Origin: Anaerolineales bacterium
GTDB taxonomy: Bacteria; Chloroflexota; Anaerolineae; Anaerolineales; Villigracilaceae
Assembly: GCA_030583885.1 (NCBI GenBank)
Contig: CP129480.1
Span: 868,001-932,000 of the forward strand
Length of the DNA stretch: 64,000 bases
Direction of reading: 5' to 3'
The notes under the pieces are model-generated. The model ran no database searches and was not told the origin of the DNA. It worked only from the letters and a program-made list of their open reading frames with translations. Both the position numbers and the translations under genes were made by a program. Positions 1 through 8,727 of this stretch are shown piece by piece; position 1 is the first letter of the stretch; each line of letters begins with the position of its first letter.

Positions 1-399
1 CGGATACAAGGCATCTCCAGGAAGAGTGCCTTTGGATGCATGCACTGTTCCGCCGCCGAGCAGGGAAACAAACAAAACAAGGACGATTGCCCAGAACATG
101 GCATATTTTCTTGAAAGTTTTTGGATGGGGACTCGTTTTGAATCACGAAGCGGTTGCCCGCCCAGAGGCCGATGCCCCCCATCAAGGCGCCTCAGCAAAC
201 GTGCGCGGCTGGATAGCTGAAAACTCGGGCGCGGTGCAAAGTTGGCGCGTTCCCGGATGGAGACGATGGTCTCTAAAAGGCTTTCGAGTTCGTCGCGATG
301 CGCGGGATAACGATTAAGGCATTCCTCCACGGTCTGTTCCCCGCGTTCAATGGCCTCAAGGCAGGATGCCAGAGTATCAGCAAATGTTTCTTTCTTCAT
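1..399 (-). CDS. DUF5667-like membrane protein encoded with an ECF sigma factor, 3' part beyond window
   Basis: The first 133 codons are visible and the frame is still open at the window edge. The start ATG overlaps the sigma-factor stop as ATGA, so the two are translationally coupled. Residues 1-50 are acidic and helical (ETFADTLASCLEAIERGEQT). A basic linker follows, then one membrane helix at about 101-121, then GTLPGDALYP, which resembles the start of the DUF5667 domain. In Chloroflexota such proteins often sit directly after an ECF sigma gene, where an anti-sigma or sigma-partner role is assumed. That role is inference: no zinc-binding anti-sigma motif is visible. Confidence 0.7.
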   Translation of the reverse strand, partial: MKKETFADTLASCLEAIERGEQTVEECLNRYPAHRDELESLLETIVSIRERANFAPRPSFQLSSRARLLRRLDGGHRPLGGQPLRDSKRVPIQKLSRKYAMFWAIVLVLFVSLLGGGTVHASKGTLPGDALYP

Positions 400-956
400 T
401 CTTTCTCCAGCAGTTGCCGTAGTTTTTGTAACGCCCGAAGTTGCAGCACGCGAACATATCCTTCCTGGATGCCCATGACCTGCGCCGTTTCGGTATGGTT
501 CAAGCCATTGACGAAACGGCAGATGATCACCTGCTGCAGGTTCGCATCCAGTGATTGAATGGCGGCGGCAAGATGTTGATGGTCATCCCGCATCTGGGAC
601 TGGTGCTCGGGGGACGGATGGTCGTCATGCAGTTGGGCCGCAGGCGGGCCATCGTCAGGCTTGCGGGTGCGGTGATAATCCACAACGATATTATGTGCGA
701 TGCGATAAAGCCAGGCACGCAAATTTACATGGTCGGATCCGAAGCGCGGCAAAGCCTCCCAGGCTTTGAGGAACACCGTTTCGGTCAAATCCTCCGCGTC
801 CAAGCGGCTTGCCACGCGGTAGAAAATATAACGTTGAATCTCATCCAAATGGCGCTCATACAGGTCGCCGAAGGCTTCCTTGTCGCCCTGAATGGCGCGT
901 GCAAGAAGCGTCTGATCGGACAGGTCTGTTTTTTTGAGTTCATCATCCGGGTTCAT
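396..956 (-). CDS. ECF-type RNA polymerase sigma factor
   Basis: This 186-residue protein has the two-domain ECF layout. Region 2 lies at about 25-95 (DKEAFGDLYERHLDEIQRYIFYR, then DAEDLTETVFLKAWEALPRF and LRAWLYRIAHNIVVDYHR). A polar linker follows, and region 4 lies at about 125-182 with the helix-turn-helix HTETAQVMGIQEGYVRVLQL. It should direct core polymerase to a small set of promoters. The stop overlaps the start of the downstream membrane protein, its likely partner. No classical Shine-Dalgarno sequence precedes the ATG. The regulon cannot be read from the sequence. Confidence 0.93.
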   Translation of the reverse strand: MNPDDELKKTDLSDQTLLARAIQGDKEAFGDLYERHLDEIQRYIFYRVASRLDAEDLTETVFLKAWEALPRFGSDHVNLRAWLYRIAHNIVVDYHRTRKPDDGPPAAQLHDDHPSPEHQSQMRDDHQHLAAAIQSLDANLQQVIICRFVNGLNHTETAQVMGIQEGYVRVLQLRALQKLRQLLEKE

Positions 957-1048
957 GATATAAGACGAAAATCAAGGAGTTTTGTTACAACTTCTGTTCC
1001 GTGATGCCGATTGGCAAGGCAGAGGGCTCACACCCCTTGTCCAGCCTG

Positions 1049-1468
1049 TTAAACATCCCTTCGGGAGATGAAGTAGTTTATCGCCAGCACAACGATTCCC
1101 CCCAAGACGCCAATCAGATGATATGGCAGAAAGTTCATCAATTCAACGGATGCCCGGGAAAAAACCTTCAGATAAAAGTAGGGTGCCCAAACCAGGACTC
1201 CAAGAAAGATCAAGACATGTCCGATAACCCACAAGCGACTCTTTTTTGGGGACAATGCGCCCATCTCCCTGCGGGAAATCGAACGCAGATGCGACCCGCC
1301 GACCACGCCAAGCAGATGAAACGGCAAATACCAAAGCAGGGCCGGCTTTTCTCCTGCTATTCGTAAAACAATAAACGGCAGCCATGTCAGCACGCCTAGC
1401 AGGATCAATACATTTCCAAGGCGATACCGTATCAAAGCTGCGTTGTGAACCTTCCCATCCGTTACCAT
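1049..1468 (-). CDS. small four-helix membrane protein with internal duplication
   Basis: The 139-residue hydrophobic protein is built of two similar halves of about 60 residues. [16 protein letters not shown]...[11 protein letters not shown] in the first half corresponds to [16 protein letters not shown]...[11 protein letters not shown] in the second. Each half holds two predicted membrane helices, joined by a basic stretch ([13 protein letters not shown]). The start overlaps the hemL stop by 7 bases, so it is probably the last gene of the heme operon. I do not recognise a named family. A tetrapyrrole or membrane role is only suggested by position. Confidence 0.72.
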   Translation of the reverse strand: MVTDGKVHNAALIRYRLGNVLILLGVLTWLPFIVLRIAGEKPALLWYLPFHLLGVVGGSHLRSISRREMGALSPKKSRLWVIGHVLIFLGVLVWAPYFYLKVFSRASVELMNFLPYHLIGVLGGIVVLAINYFISRRDV

Positions 1469-2745
1469 GTGCGAAAAGCCTCCGTCACTGCCTCAAGGGT
1501 TTTTTCGATAATTGTATCAGTGTGCATGATCGAAATAAACCCCGCTTCGAATTGTGACGGTGCAAGGTACACGCCATTCGCCAACATCTTCTGGAAGAAT
1601 TTTCCAAACTGGACTTTATCCGCCACCTTGACCGTGCTCCAACCTACAGGCTTGGTTTCGCTAAAGAAGGTTGTGAACATCGTGCCGACCCTCGTCTGTT
1701 GGATGGGAATTCCAGCCTGTTTTGCCGCAGAGGCTACACCCGCCTCCAGCCTAGCCGCAGCCTGCTCCAGTTTCCCCCAACATTCCTCACCCCGAATCAG
1801 ACTCAACGCCGCGATTCCCGCGCTCATGGCCAGCGGATTCCCCGACAGCGTCCCCGCTTGATACATCGGACCCGCAGGCGCGACCAGCTGCATGATCTCT
1901 TTCCTCCCGCCATATGCACCAACGGGCAGCCCCCCGCCGATGACCTTGCCCAACGTGGTCAGGTCTGGTTTGATGTTGTAGAGACTCTGTGCCCCGCCTT
2001 TGTGGACGCGGAAGCCTGTCATCACTTCATCGAAGATCAAGACCGCTCCGTATTCGGTAGTTAATTTCCGCAAGCCTTCGAGAAATCCTTCAACAGGCGG
2101 GACAACACCCATATTCCCAGCGACAGGCTCAACGATGAGCCCCGCAATTTGGTCGGGATACTTTTTAAACAAAGCTTCAACGGATTCCGAATCGTTGAAT
2201 TGTGCGACAAGTGTATCTGAGGCGACCGCGCTCGGCACTCCAGGCGAGTCAGGCAAGCCTAACGTTGCCACGCCCGAGCCCGCCTGTACCAACAGCATGT
2301 CCGCGTGACCGTGGTAACAACCATCGAATTTGATGATCTTCTCGCGTTTGGTATACGCGCGGGCAAGTCTCAACGCAGACATGGTCGCTTCCGTGCCCGA
2401 ATTGACGAAACGGATCATCTCGATGTTCGGCATGAACTCCATGATGCTCTTCGCCAGATCAATTTCCAACGGGCTCGGCGCGCCGTAGGATGTTCCCATC
2501 AGTGCGGCTTCCTGGATGGCTTTCACCACATCGGGATGCGCATGTCCCGTGATGAGCGGACCCCATGAGAGGACGTAATCAATGTAGCGGTTGCCATCCA
2601 CATCATAGAGATATGAACCTTCACCGCGTTCGATGAAGAGTGGCTGTCCGCCCACTGCGCGGAAGGCGCGCACAGGCGAGTTCACGCCGCCAGGAAATAG
2701 GGTTTGTGCTTCGTGAAATAAAGAAATGGATTTATCGATTTTCAT
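1462..2745 (-). CDS. hemL: glutamate-1-semialdehyde 2,1-aminomutase
   Basis: This PLP enzyme converts glutamate-1-semialdehyde to 5-aminolevulinate, the second step of the C5 route begun by HemA. The 427-residue length is typical. Visible family features are [18 protein letters not shown] near the N-terminus, the cofactor region [10 protein letters not shown], and the PLP lysine in [18 protein letters not shown]. An open frame extends 13 codons further upstream into cgoX. The chosen ATG at 2745 follows an AGGAT ribosome site and gives the usual MKIDKS-type N-terminus. It lies 13 bases after the cgoX stop, so it belongs to the heme operon. Confidence 0.96.
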   Translation of the reverse strand: MKIDKSISLFHEAQTLFPGGVNSPVRAFRAVGGQPLFIERGEGSYLYDVDGNRYIDYVLSWGPLITGHAHPDVVKAIQEAALMGTSYGAPSPLEIDLAKSIMEFMPNIEMIRFVNSGTEATMSALRLARAYTKREKIIKFDGCYHGHADMLLVQAGSGVATLGLPDSPGVPSAVASDTLVAQFNDSESVEALFKKYPDQIAGLIVEPVAGNMGVVPPVEGFLEGLRKLTTEYGAVLIFDEVMTGFRVHKGGAQSLYNIKPDLTTLGKVIGGGLPVGAYGGRKEIMQLVAPAGPMYQAGTLSGNPLAMSAGIAALSLIRGEECWGKLEQAAARLEAGVASAAKQAGIPIQQTRVGTMFTTFFSETKPVGWSTVKVADKVQFGKFFQKMLANGVYLAPSQFEAGFISIMHTDTIIEKTLEAVTEAFRTW

Positions 2746-2758
2746 TACTATCCTGCCT

Positions 2759-4213
2759 TTAGCTTGAAGGTTGTAACGTTTCAACGTTTGAACGTGAAAA
2801 TTTGAGAACGCGTTCTACAGCCACTTCACCCGAATGAATGCAATCAGGGATACCGATGCCGCGATAGCCATTGCCAGCCAAAGCTAGACCAGGATGTTTT
2901 TCGAGTGCGGCGTCAATGCGTTTGAGAATTTCGGGATGACCCAGATTGTATTGCGGCATGGCTTTAGCCCACAGGAAGACGCGGGAGAGAAGCGGTTCGG
3001 CGGTAATGCCCAAAGTCAATTTCATTTCTTCTTTGGATAATTCCAACAAATCATTTTCATTCCAGGGGATGTCTTGTCCTGCCCGCCCGACAAATACTCG
3101 GATCAATGCATATCCTTCAGGCGCGCGGTGCGGGAATTTGGTGGATGTCCATGTGCAGGCGAGAGCTTTGCGTCCTTCGCGGCGCGGGATGACGTAGCCG
3201 TAACCGTCGAGATCACGGGGAACATCGCTCAGGCGGTAGGCGATGGAGACGGTGGCGGTCGAGGCGTAGGGAATGCTTTCAAGGGCAGAGGCAAGTTCGG
3301 GGTCGAAAGAGGCGAGCAGTCGTCCGCTGACATAGGCGGGAGTGGCGAGGATGAGTCCGTCAGCGTCAAGTGTTTCGGTGTCCAGTGTCACGTGCCATGT
3401 CTCAACGTTTGAACGTTTTAACGTTTGAACGTTGGTGTTCAGGCGTAAATCTACGTGATGCGATTGAAGGTGCGCTACAAGGGCTTCGACGATTTCCGCC
3501 AGCCCGGTTGTGGGCGTGAGAAACGCGGAGCGCGAACCCTGCACGGCTTTGCCGTTGGATTTTTTGCGCATTTCAAGCGCGCCGCGGGCGAGGCTGCCAT
3601 ATTTAGTTTCGAGATCGCGCAGATAAGGAAAGGTGGATGCCAGCGAAAGTTGATCGCCATCACCCGCGTAAATGCCAGACATGAGCGGCTCGATGAGATT
3701 CTCGTACGCCTCACGCCCCAACCGACGACTGACAAATGAGCCGAGTGATTCATCGCCACTTGCCCCAGTCTTATCGGGGTTGACATTTTTTGCTGGTAGC
3801 AGAAAATCGAACCCCATACGCGTTTTGCCAAACCATGAAATGAGACGCGAACGCAGAATGGATGGCACATCTGAGGGAATCATCATGGCAAGACCTTCAG
3901 GCAACGGCAACAAACGCCCTTTGTTGAGAACATAAGTGTTCTTTTGGTTTTGATTCGTGCCATGCAACCGCTCGCCAAGACCGAGTTCCCTGCACAGCGC
4001 CACGCCCCAGGGTTTGCTGGCGAGAAAGGTGTCGGGTCCGCCTTCGATGATGAATTGACCATCATCGAAAGCAACGCGATCCGTGATGATCTTGCCACCC
4101 CAGTGTGAAGCAGATTCGATCAGGGTGATATGTGTATCGGGAATTTTTTTCTGTGCGTAATAGGCAGCAGAAAGACCTGCGATCCCGCCGCCGATGACAA
4201 TGATTCGATTCAT
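2759..4213 (-). CDS. cgoX: coproporphyrinogen III oxidase / protoporphyrinogen oxidase, FAD-dependent
   Basis: This is the HemY/HemG-type flavoenzyme. In the coproporphyrin-dependent route it oxidises coproporphyrinogen III to coproporphyrin III. The N-terminal [16 protein letters not shown] is the FAD-binding Rossmann motif, and the C-terminal [20 protein letters not shown] is the family signature. The ATG at 4213 overlaps the cpfC stop as ATGA; a TTG two codons upstream is less likely. Two stretches look foreign to the family. One is an internal loop ([12 protein letters not shown]) and the other a C-terminal tail (SRSNVETLQ). Both are translated from AACGTTTGAACGTT-type repeats. Assignment to the coproporphyrin branch rests on the neighbouring chdC. 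Confidence 0.92.
   Translation of the reverse strand: MNRIIVIGGGIAGLSAAYYAQKKIPDTHITLIESASHWGGKIITDRVAFDDGQFIIEGGPDTFLASKPWGVALCRELGLGERLHGTNQNQKNTYVLNKGRLLPLPEGLAMMIPSDVPSILRSRLISWFGKTRMGFDFLLPAKNVNPDKTGASGDESLGSFVSRRLGREAYENLIEPLMSGIYAGDGDQLSLASTFPYLRDLETKYGSLARGALEMRKKSNGKAVQGSRSAFLTPTTGLAEIVEALVAHLQSHHVDLRLNTNVQTLKRSNVETWHVTLDTETLDADGLILATPAYVSGRLLASFDPELASALESIPYASTATVSIAYRLSDVPRDLDGYGYVIPRREGRKALACTWTSTKFPHRAPEGYALIRVFVGRAGQDIPWNENDLLELSKEEMKLTLGITAEPLLSRVFLWAKAMPQYNLGHPEILKRIDAALEKHPGLALAGNGYRGIGIPDCIHSGEVAVERVLKFSRSNVETLQPSS
2771..2796. repeat. AACGTTtgAACGTT-type short repeat at the cgoX 3' end
   Basis: The segment carries AACGTTTCAACGTTTGAACG, the same word that recurs at 3403-3434. 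It is read in frame as the last codons of cgoX (RSNVETLQ), beyond the conserved end of the enzyme. Confidence 0.7.
3403..3434. repeat. AACGTTtgAACGTT-type short palindromic repeat inside cgoX
   Basis: The 32-base stretch alternates AACGTT with TTGAACGTT words and is nearly self-complementary. It is read in frame in cgoX as about [10 protein letters not shown], in a region where family members carry a variable loop. Confidence 0.75.
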
Positions 4214-5124
4214 AACCAACCTGCTTCTTTTACCTTCTCACGAATTGAGTCAGCCAGCCCTGCGATCATTTCGGGTGCCGTGTTGAGCATTTCGATGCGT
4301 TCGAGATGAATGCCAAGCGACCTGGCAAGATTTTGATAGACAATGTCAATGTCGTACAGAATTTCAACGTGTTCGCAGACGAACCCAATGGGACAAAGCA
4401 GAATATGCTTTTTACCTTTCGCCACAAGGCTTTCAATCACTTCACCCGCATCGGGTCCGAGCCAGGGAATGGTGGAGATGGCGGCAGATTGGAATGCGAA
4501 CTCATGCGGTTGGGAGCCGAGTTTTTCCATCACTGCCGAGACGGTTTCACGCAATTGCGCGGGATATGGATCGTTCCATTCCAGAATCTTCTCGGGCAGG
4601 CTGTGCGCAGTGAAAATGACGGGAATGTCCGCGCGGATTTCTTCGGGGAAGCGTTGAAGCGCAGCACGCACACGATTTGCAAGCGTATGGATATACCCCG
4701 CTTCCAAATGCCAATTCTCGATACGGGATATGGCTATGGGCGAGTTGGCTTCTTCGAGCCGCTGGTAATACGCGCCGATGCTCATGCGCGAATAATGCGG
4801 AGCCATCACCACGCCGACCGCTTTTTCGATTCCCTGTGCCTGCATCTCTGCCAGCGCATCCTTGATGAAGGGATGCCAGTGACGCATCCCCACATAGACT
4901 TTGAATTCATTCCCATTCGAATTCAAAGCAGATTCGAGCGCATCTGCCTGCGCCTGAGTTTGCTCCAGAATGGGGGAGCGTCCACCGATCTCGCGGTAGC
5001 GTTCGCGTACTTCATGGATGATCTCCTGCGAAGTGGGGCGATAGCCGCGGACATCCAGGAGGTATGGCTCGACATCCTCCAGTTTGTCGGGACCTCCATA
5101 TGCCATTACCAATAATCCGATCAT
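4210..5124 (-). CDS. cpfC: coproporphyrin III ferrochelatase
   Basis: It inserts ferrous iron into coproporphyrin III (protoporphyrin in the classical pathway). The 304-residue length fits the compact bacterial form. Family features include GLLVMAYGGPDKLEDVEPYL at the N-terminus, the metal-site histidine in VIFTAHSLPEKI, and the acidic helix GFVCEHVEILYDID with the conserved glutamate. The start ATG at 5124 overlaps the stop of the preceding membrane protein as ATGA, so the upstream in-frame ATG at 5142 was not used. Its place between chdC and cgoX supports the coproporphyrin-dependent name. Confidence 0.93.
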   Translation of the reverse strand: MIGLLVMAYGGPDKLEDVEPYLLDVRGYRPTSQEIIHEVRERYREIGGRSPILEQTQAQADALESALNSNGNEFKVYVGMRHWHPFIKDALAEMQAQGIEKAVGVVMAPHYSRMSIGAYYQRLEEANSPIAISRIENWHLEAGYIHTLANRVRAALQRFPEEIRADIPVIFTAHSLPEKILEWNDPYPAQLRETVSAVMEKLGSQPHEFAFQSAAISTIPWLGPDAGEVIESLVAKGKKHILLCPIGFVCEHVEILYDIDIVYQNLARSLGIHLERIEMLNTAPEMIAGLADSIREKVKEAGWL

Positions 5125-5453
5125 AGATGAGGAGCCTTCCATTTCCTGATGATTTCTTCAAAGGGCGGTTTGATTTTGTTTGCGTTGAAAGGAAACCAGC
5201 CCAACTCCGCGCGGACGGCTTGTTCCTTGAGTTCGGTCGAGCCCCAGACGAAGGTTGCGCCCAGTACGCCAACGACAACAGACAACCAATCCGATGAAAT
5301 GAAGAGGGATGCAAACACGATCAGGAAACCCAGACCCATCATGTAGGGCCACCATAGGTAGCCCAAGTATCGTTCACCGCGGATGACAAGCGGAAACCCC
5401 AGTCCGATGATAAGCAGGGTCGCCATACCAATGATCAATCCAAAAGTGTTCAT
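5121..5453 (-). CDS. DUF4491-like small membrane protein
   Basis: A 110-residue protein with three predicted membrane helices in residues 1-75, then a cytoplasmic tail (WGSTELKEQAVRAELGWFPFNANK). The overall pattern (GLIIGxATLLIIGLGFP, GxLGATFVWGSTELKEQ, GWFPFN) matches my recollection of DUF4491. Both its start and its stop overlap neighbouring genes by ATGA. It is probably a paralogue of the next gene upstream. The function is unknown. Its fixed place inside a heme operon suggests a membrane factor for porphyrin handling, which is inference. Confidence 0.75.
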   Translation of the reverse strand: MNTFGLIIGMATLLIIGLGFPLVIRGERYLGYLWWPYMMGLGFLIVFASLFISSDWLSVVVGVLGATFVWGSTELKEQAVRAELGWFPFNANKIKPPFEEIIRKWKAPHL

Positions 5454-5839
5454 GGTGTTCGCTGTCCAGTGATCTGTGAGCCCGTTGGTTCGCGATCGAG
5501 CAGGTCAACCGTCGTGGCTGAGGGATGTTCTTTGAGAATTCGGGCATGGCGCGGGTTGTTCGGATTGGCGGAGGCATGTCCATGTTTGACGCGGTTTTGC
5601 TGCCGTGTGAATTCAAGCGCATCCCACAGAAGAGTGATACCTGTGATGCCGAAGGCAGTCTTCAACAACAGGTTGTCCACGATCAATGAGAGATATTCCA
5701 GCGAAATACCAAGAGCAATCGCCGTCACCGTTGGAACCCAAATCGTCCGTGAGGAAGCTTCGATCTTACGGACAGCCACATGACCGATCCAAATGCTCAG
5801 AAAAGCGGTGGCGGCAGCGAGGAGACCAATCCAATTCAT
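5450..5839 (-). CDS. second DUF4491-like small membrane protein
   Basis: A 129-residue protein with three hydrophobic segments at about 3-75, then a polar tail (LLWDALEFTRQQNRVKHGHASANPNNPRH). The tail lines up with WGSTELKEQAVRAELGWFPFNANK of the neighbouring protein, so the two look like diverged tandem copies. The longer C-terminus (HARILKEHPSATTVDLLDREP) is its own. It is coupled by ATGA overlaps to hemE upstream and to its paralogue downstream. No catalytic motif is visible. A heterodimer of the two is a possible reading. Confidence 0.7.
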   Translation of the reverse strand: MNWIGLLAAATAFLSIWIGHVAVRKIEASSRTIWVPTVTAIALGISLEYLSLIVDNLLLKTAFGITGITLLWDALEFTRQQNRVKHGHASANPNNPRHARILKEHPSATTVDLLDREPTGSQITGQRTP

Positions 5840-6876
5840 CCGACCTCCGCCTTCTCAGAAGAAAATTCATGCACCATATCCACAACCGCTTTGACACTAT
5901 CCACGGGCGTGTGTTGCAGGATGCCGTGTCCGAGATTGAAGATGTGACCAGGTCTGCCGTTTGCACGACGTAATACATCATGCACGCGCGCTTTGAGTTC
6001 AGGGAGAGGCGCGAAGAGCGCGATGGGGTCAAGATTCCCTTGCACGGCAACATCGTCTCCGAGCAACGACCAGCCGTCGTCAAGCGGGATGCGCCAGTCG
6101 AGTCCGATCACATCACCGCCCGCGCGTTTCATCAACGGCAGGAGCGTCGTCGTGTTCGTCCCAAAATGGATGACAGGCACGTTCATCGCCTGCGCGGCTT
6201 TGAGCAACTTTTGCGAATACGGCAGCACGAAGGTTTCGTAATCCGATGGGCTGAGCGCGCCGACCCACGAGTCAAAGACTTGCACTGCCTGCGCTCCCGC
6301 GCGGATTTGCGCCGTCAGATAATCGCTGAACACATCTGCGAGTTTATCCATCAACGCATGAAAAACTTCAGGCGCGGAATACATCATCGTTTTGGTCTTG
6401 AGAAATTCACGCGACGACCCGCCTTCGATGATGTAGGACGCAACCGTGAACGGCGCGCCGCAAAAGCCGATGAGCGGAGTATCCGTGAGTTCCCTGCGCA
6501 GGATGCGGATCGCCTCCATGACGTAGCCCAAGTCTGTTTCTGCATCGACAGGTTTCAACGCTCTGACATCGTCCATCGTGCGGACAGGATTCTGCAAGAC
6601 GGGACCTTCGCCCTTGGCAAACTCCAAGCCGACGCCGAGCGGAATAGCGGGCAGCAAAATATCGGCAAAGAGAATCGCCGCATCCACCCCAAAAGCGCGG
6701 ACGGGTTGAAGCGTCACTTCAGCGGCGAGTTCGGGTTGATAGCAAATTTCGAGCAGGGAATATTTCTCGCGAATGGCGCGGTATTCGGGCATGTAACGTC
6801 CCGCCTGACGCATGAACCAGACAGGTGTCGTGTCAACGGGTTTGCGCTGACAGGCTTGTAGAAAACGGCTGTTCAT
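5836..6876 (-). CDS. hemE: uroporphyrinogen decarboxylase
   Basis: It decarboxylates the four acetate side chains of uroporphyrinogen III to give coproporphyrinogen III, and needs no cofactor. The 346-residue length is normal. The N-terminal substrate motif PVWFMRQAGRYMPEYR is intact, as are GFCGAPFTVASYIIEGG and the C-terminal NLGHGILQHTPVD. The ATG at 6876 overlaps the chdC stop as ATGA; an ATG two codons upstream is less consistent with the operon pattern. The product feeds CgoX, encoded downstream. Confidence 0.96.
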   Translation of the reverse strand: MNSRFLQACQRKPVDTTPVWFMRQAGRYMPEYRAIREKYSLLEICYQPELAAEVTLQPVRAFGVDAAILFADILLPAIPLGVGLEFAKGEGPVLQNPVRTMDDVRALKPVDAETDLGYVMEAIRILRRELTDTPLIGFCGAPFTVASYIIEGGSSREFLKTKTMMYSAPEVFHALMDKLADVFSDYLTAQIRAGAQAVQVFDSWVGALSPSDYETFVLPYSQKLLKAAQAMNVPVIHFGTNTTTLLPLMKRAGGDVIGLDWRIPLDDGWSLLGDDVAVQGNLDPIALFAPLPELKARVHDVLRRANGRPGHIFNLGHGILQHTPVDSVKAVVDMVHEFSSEKAEVG

Positions 6877-7568
6877 TTCCATAAGGCAAGAGTCTCTTCG
6901 GCGGGGTGATAGATAGCGGTGTGCAAGGGAGTGTCGCGTAACGTGTAGCGGCGCGCTTCGGTGTCGCGCAATTCGTTGACCAGGTCGGAGAAGCGGGTCA
7001 GGTCATCGGTTTCATAGACCACGACAAATTCCTGATTCTGCAAACCAAAGGAATAAAGCAGCAACTGGCTGATGTCTTCGTATTGCTTTCCGATGCGGAT
7101 GTGTTCGTTCATCATGCCCTGGCGCGCCTCGCGGCTCATCAAGTACCATTCGGTCGTTTTGGAGAACGGATAAATAATCAAGTACGGCTTGTGCTCATCA
7201 GAGAACGGATCGATCTCCTGTTTGGAGCGCGCCTTTGAATATTGCGATGGGCGCGTAAAGCCCCAAAGGGAGTCTCTTTGTTCAATCAGATGGCGATAGG
7301 GAGCCAAAGCCTTTGCAAATTTTTCAAAAAAGGTGGCGGCATCTTGATTGTCCTTTACGGTTAAGGCAGACCAGACAATCAGGTCTACGTCATGTTCGGT
7401 GCCTTGAAACAGGTCCACTTTTTGGGCGGACGCGCGCAAGGCAGCCAGCCAGTTCTTGTGGAAGTTCGCACGTTCGTCTGCAGTCAGCGACCAATAAGCA
7501 TCCTTGAAGGAAAATAATGAGTAATGGTTGAACGTGCGTTGAAGTTGTTCGGTGGTGTCCGTGGTCAT
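6873..7568 (-). CDS. chdC: coproheme decarboxylase (HemQ/ChdC, chlorite dismutase fold)
   Basis: It converts iron-coproporphyrin III to heme b by two peroxide-dependent decarboxylations. The 231-residue protein shows the chlorite-dismutase-family pattern: FNHYSLFSFK at the N-terminus, PYLIIYPFSKTTEWYLM in the middle (the conserved tyrosine of the substrate pocket is expected here), MMNEHIRIGKQY with the likely proximal heme histidine, and FVVVYETDD followed by RDTEARRYTLRDTP. It starts directly after the radical SAM stop (TAAATG). Its presence makes this a coproporphyrin-dependent pathway. The exact catalytic tyrosine was assigned from memory of the family. Confidence 0.9.
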   Translation of the reverse strand: MTTDTTEQLQRTFNHYSLFSFKDAYWSLTADERANFHKNWLAALRASAQKVDLFQGTEHDVDLIVWSALTVKDNQDAATFFEKFAKALAPYRHLIEQRDSLWGFTRPSQYSKARSKQEIDPFSDEHKPYLIIYPFSKTTEWYLMSREARQGMMNEHIRIGKQYEDISQLLLYSFGLQNQEFVVVYETDDLTRFSDLVNELRDTEARRYTLRDTPLHTAIYHPAEETLALWK

Positions 7569-8714
7569 TTACGCTCCTTGTGGAATATATACGCAGGCTG
7601 GGTCGGATTCAAGATAATCGCCCGTCACACCATACGCGCGTCCGCGCTGACCGCCGCACACGTCGCGGTACTCGCAGATTCCACAGCGTCCTTTGATCTT
7701 GTCGGGAGTGCGCAGGTCGGTGAATAGCTGTGAGTTGCGGTACACATCGATCACATCATCCGTGCGGACGTTACCTGCCGTGAGCGGCAGGAAGCCAGAG
7801 GGTTGAATATCACCCACGTGGGAGATGAACAGGAAACCGTTTCCGTCATTGACGCCGCGCGTCGGGCGATTGAGTCCATCTGCATATTGAAAGCCAGCGC
7901 CCTGAAAAGTGACGGGATTATCACCGCCCTGTTCTGCGCGTTTACGCTCGATTGCCACACGGCGATACATCGGGGCAGCCGTGGATTTAATGTCAAATGG
8001 CGCAGTCTTGGAAAGGTCATACAGCCAATTGAAGGTACGTTCGTGTTCTTCGGCGGAGATCATATTTTTGACTTGGGCACGACCCGTCGGCACAAGGAAG
8101 AACAGCGACCATTGCACCGCGCCGACTTCCTGCAAGAACGGAACCATTTCATCCAGAATGTCCACGTTGTGTTTGGCAACGGTGGTATTAACCTGCACGC
8201 TCACCCCAATGGACTGGGCACGGTGCAAAATATCCATCGTGCGCTGCCACGAACCTTTGACCTGCCGAAACTCATCGTGGATCTCGGGGCGCGGCGCATC
8301 AAGCGAAAGGGCAATACGGCGAATGCCCGCATCGCGCACTTTCTCAAGCCGTGCGGTTGTCGGCAGGGCGGTGGCGGTTGGGGTCAATGAACAACGCAGA
8401 CCTTTTTGCGTAGCATACGCGATCAGTTCGTGCAGGTCTCTGCGCATCATCGGATCGCCGCCCGTGAAGATCAAAATCGGGGAACCAAAATCTGCCAGAC
8501 GGTCGATGAGGCGCAGCGCTTCTTCCGTATTCAACTCGTTCGGGTCGGGCGTGTGCATCGCATCTGCGCGGCAATGGACACAGGCATACGCGCAGGCACG
8601 CGTCACTTCCCAGGCGATGGTGAAGGGCGCCATATTGAAATCGGCATGTACCATGCGTTCGTTGTGCATCGTTCGTTCAGATGCGGCGCGGGGAGTTAGG
8701 TTTTCTGTTGACAT
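7569..8714 (-). CDS. radical SAM/SPASM protein, AhbD-like, in heme operon
   Basis: A 381-residue radical SAM enzyme. The SAM cluster motif CAYACVHC (Cys 41, 45, 48) follows PFTIAWEVTRA. GGDPMMRRDL is the SAM-binding glycine motif. The C-terminal SPASM region has CGICEYRDVCGGQRGRAYG and a further DPAC, enough for an auxiliary 4Fe-4S cluster. It resembles the TIGR04053 family and, more distantly, AhbD, which decarboxylates iron-coproporphyrin without oxygen. Lying between hemB and chdC, it may be an anaerobic counterpart of ChdC. That role is inference. Other options are a peptide-modifying or porphyrin-modifying enzyme. Confidence 0.85.
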   Translation of the reverse strand: MSTENLTPRAASERTMHNERMVHADFNMAPFTIAWEVTRACAYACVHCRADAMHTPDPNELNTEEALRLIDRLADFGSPILIFTGGDPMMRRDLHELIAYATQKGLRCSLTPTATALPTTARLEKVRDAGIRRIALSLDAPRPEIHDEFRQVKGSWQRTMDILHRAQSIGVSVQVNTTVAKHNVDILDEMVPFLQEVGAVQWSLFFLVPTGRAQVKNMISAEEHERTFNWLYDLSKTAPFDIKSTAAPMYRRVAIERKRAEQGGDNPVTFQGAGFQYADGLNRPTRGVNDGNGFLFISHVGDIQPSGFLPLTAGNVRTDDVIDVYRNSQLFTDLRTPDKIKGRCGICEYRDVCGGQRGRAYGVTGDYLESDPACVYIPQGA

Positions 8715-8727
8715 GATAGTTTCCTTT

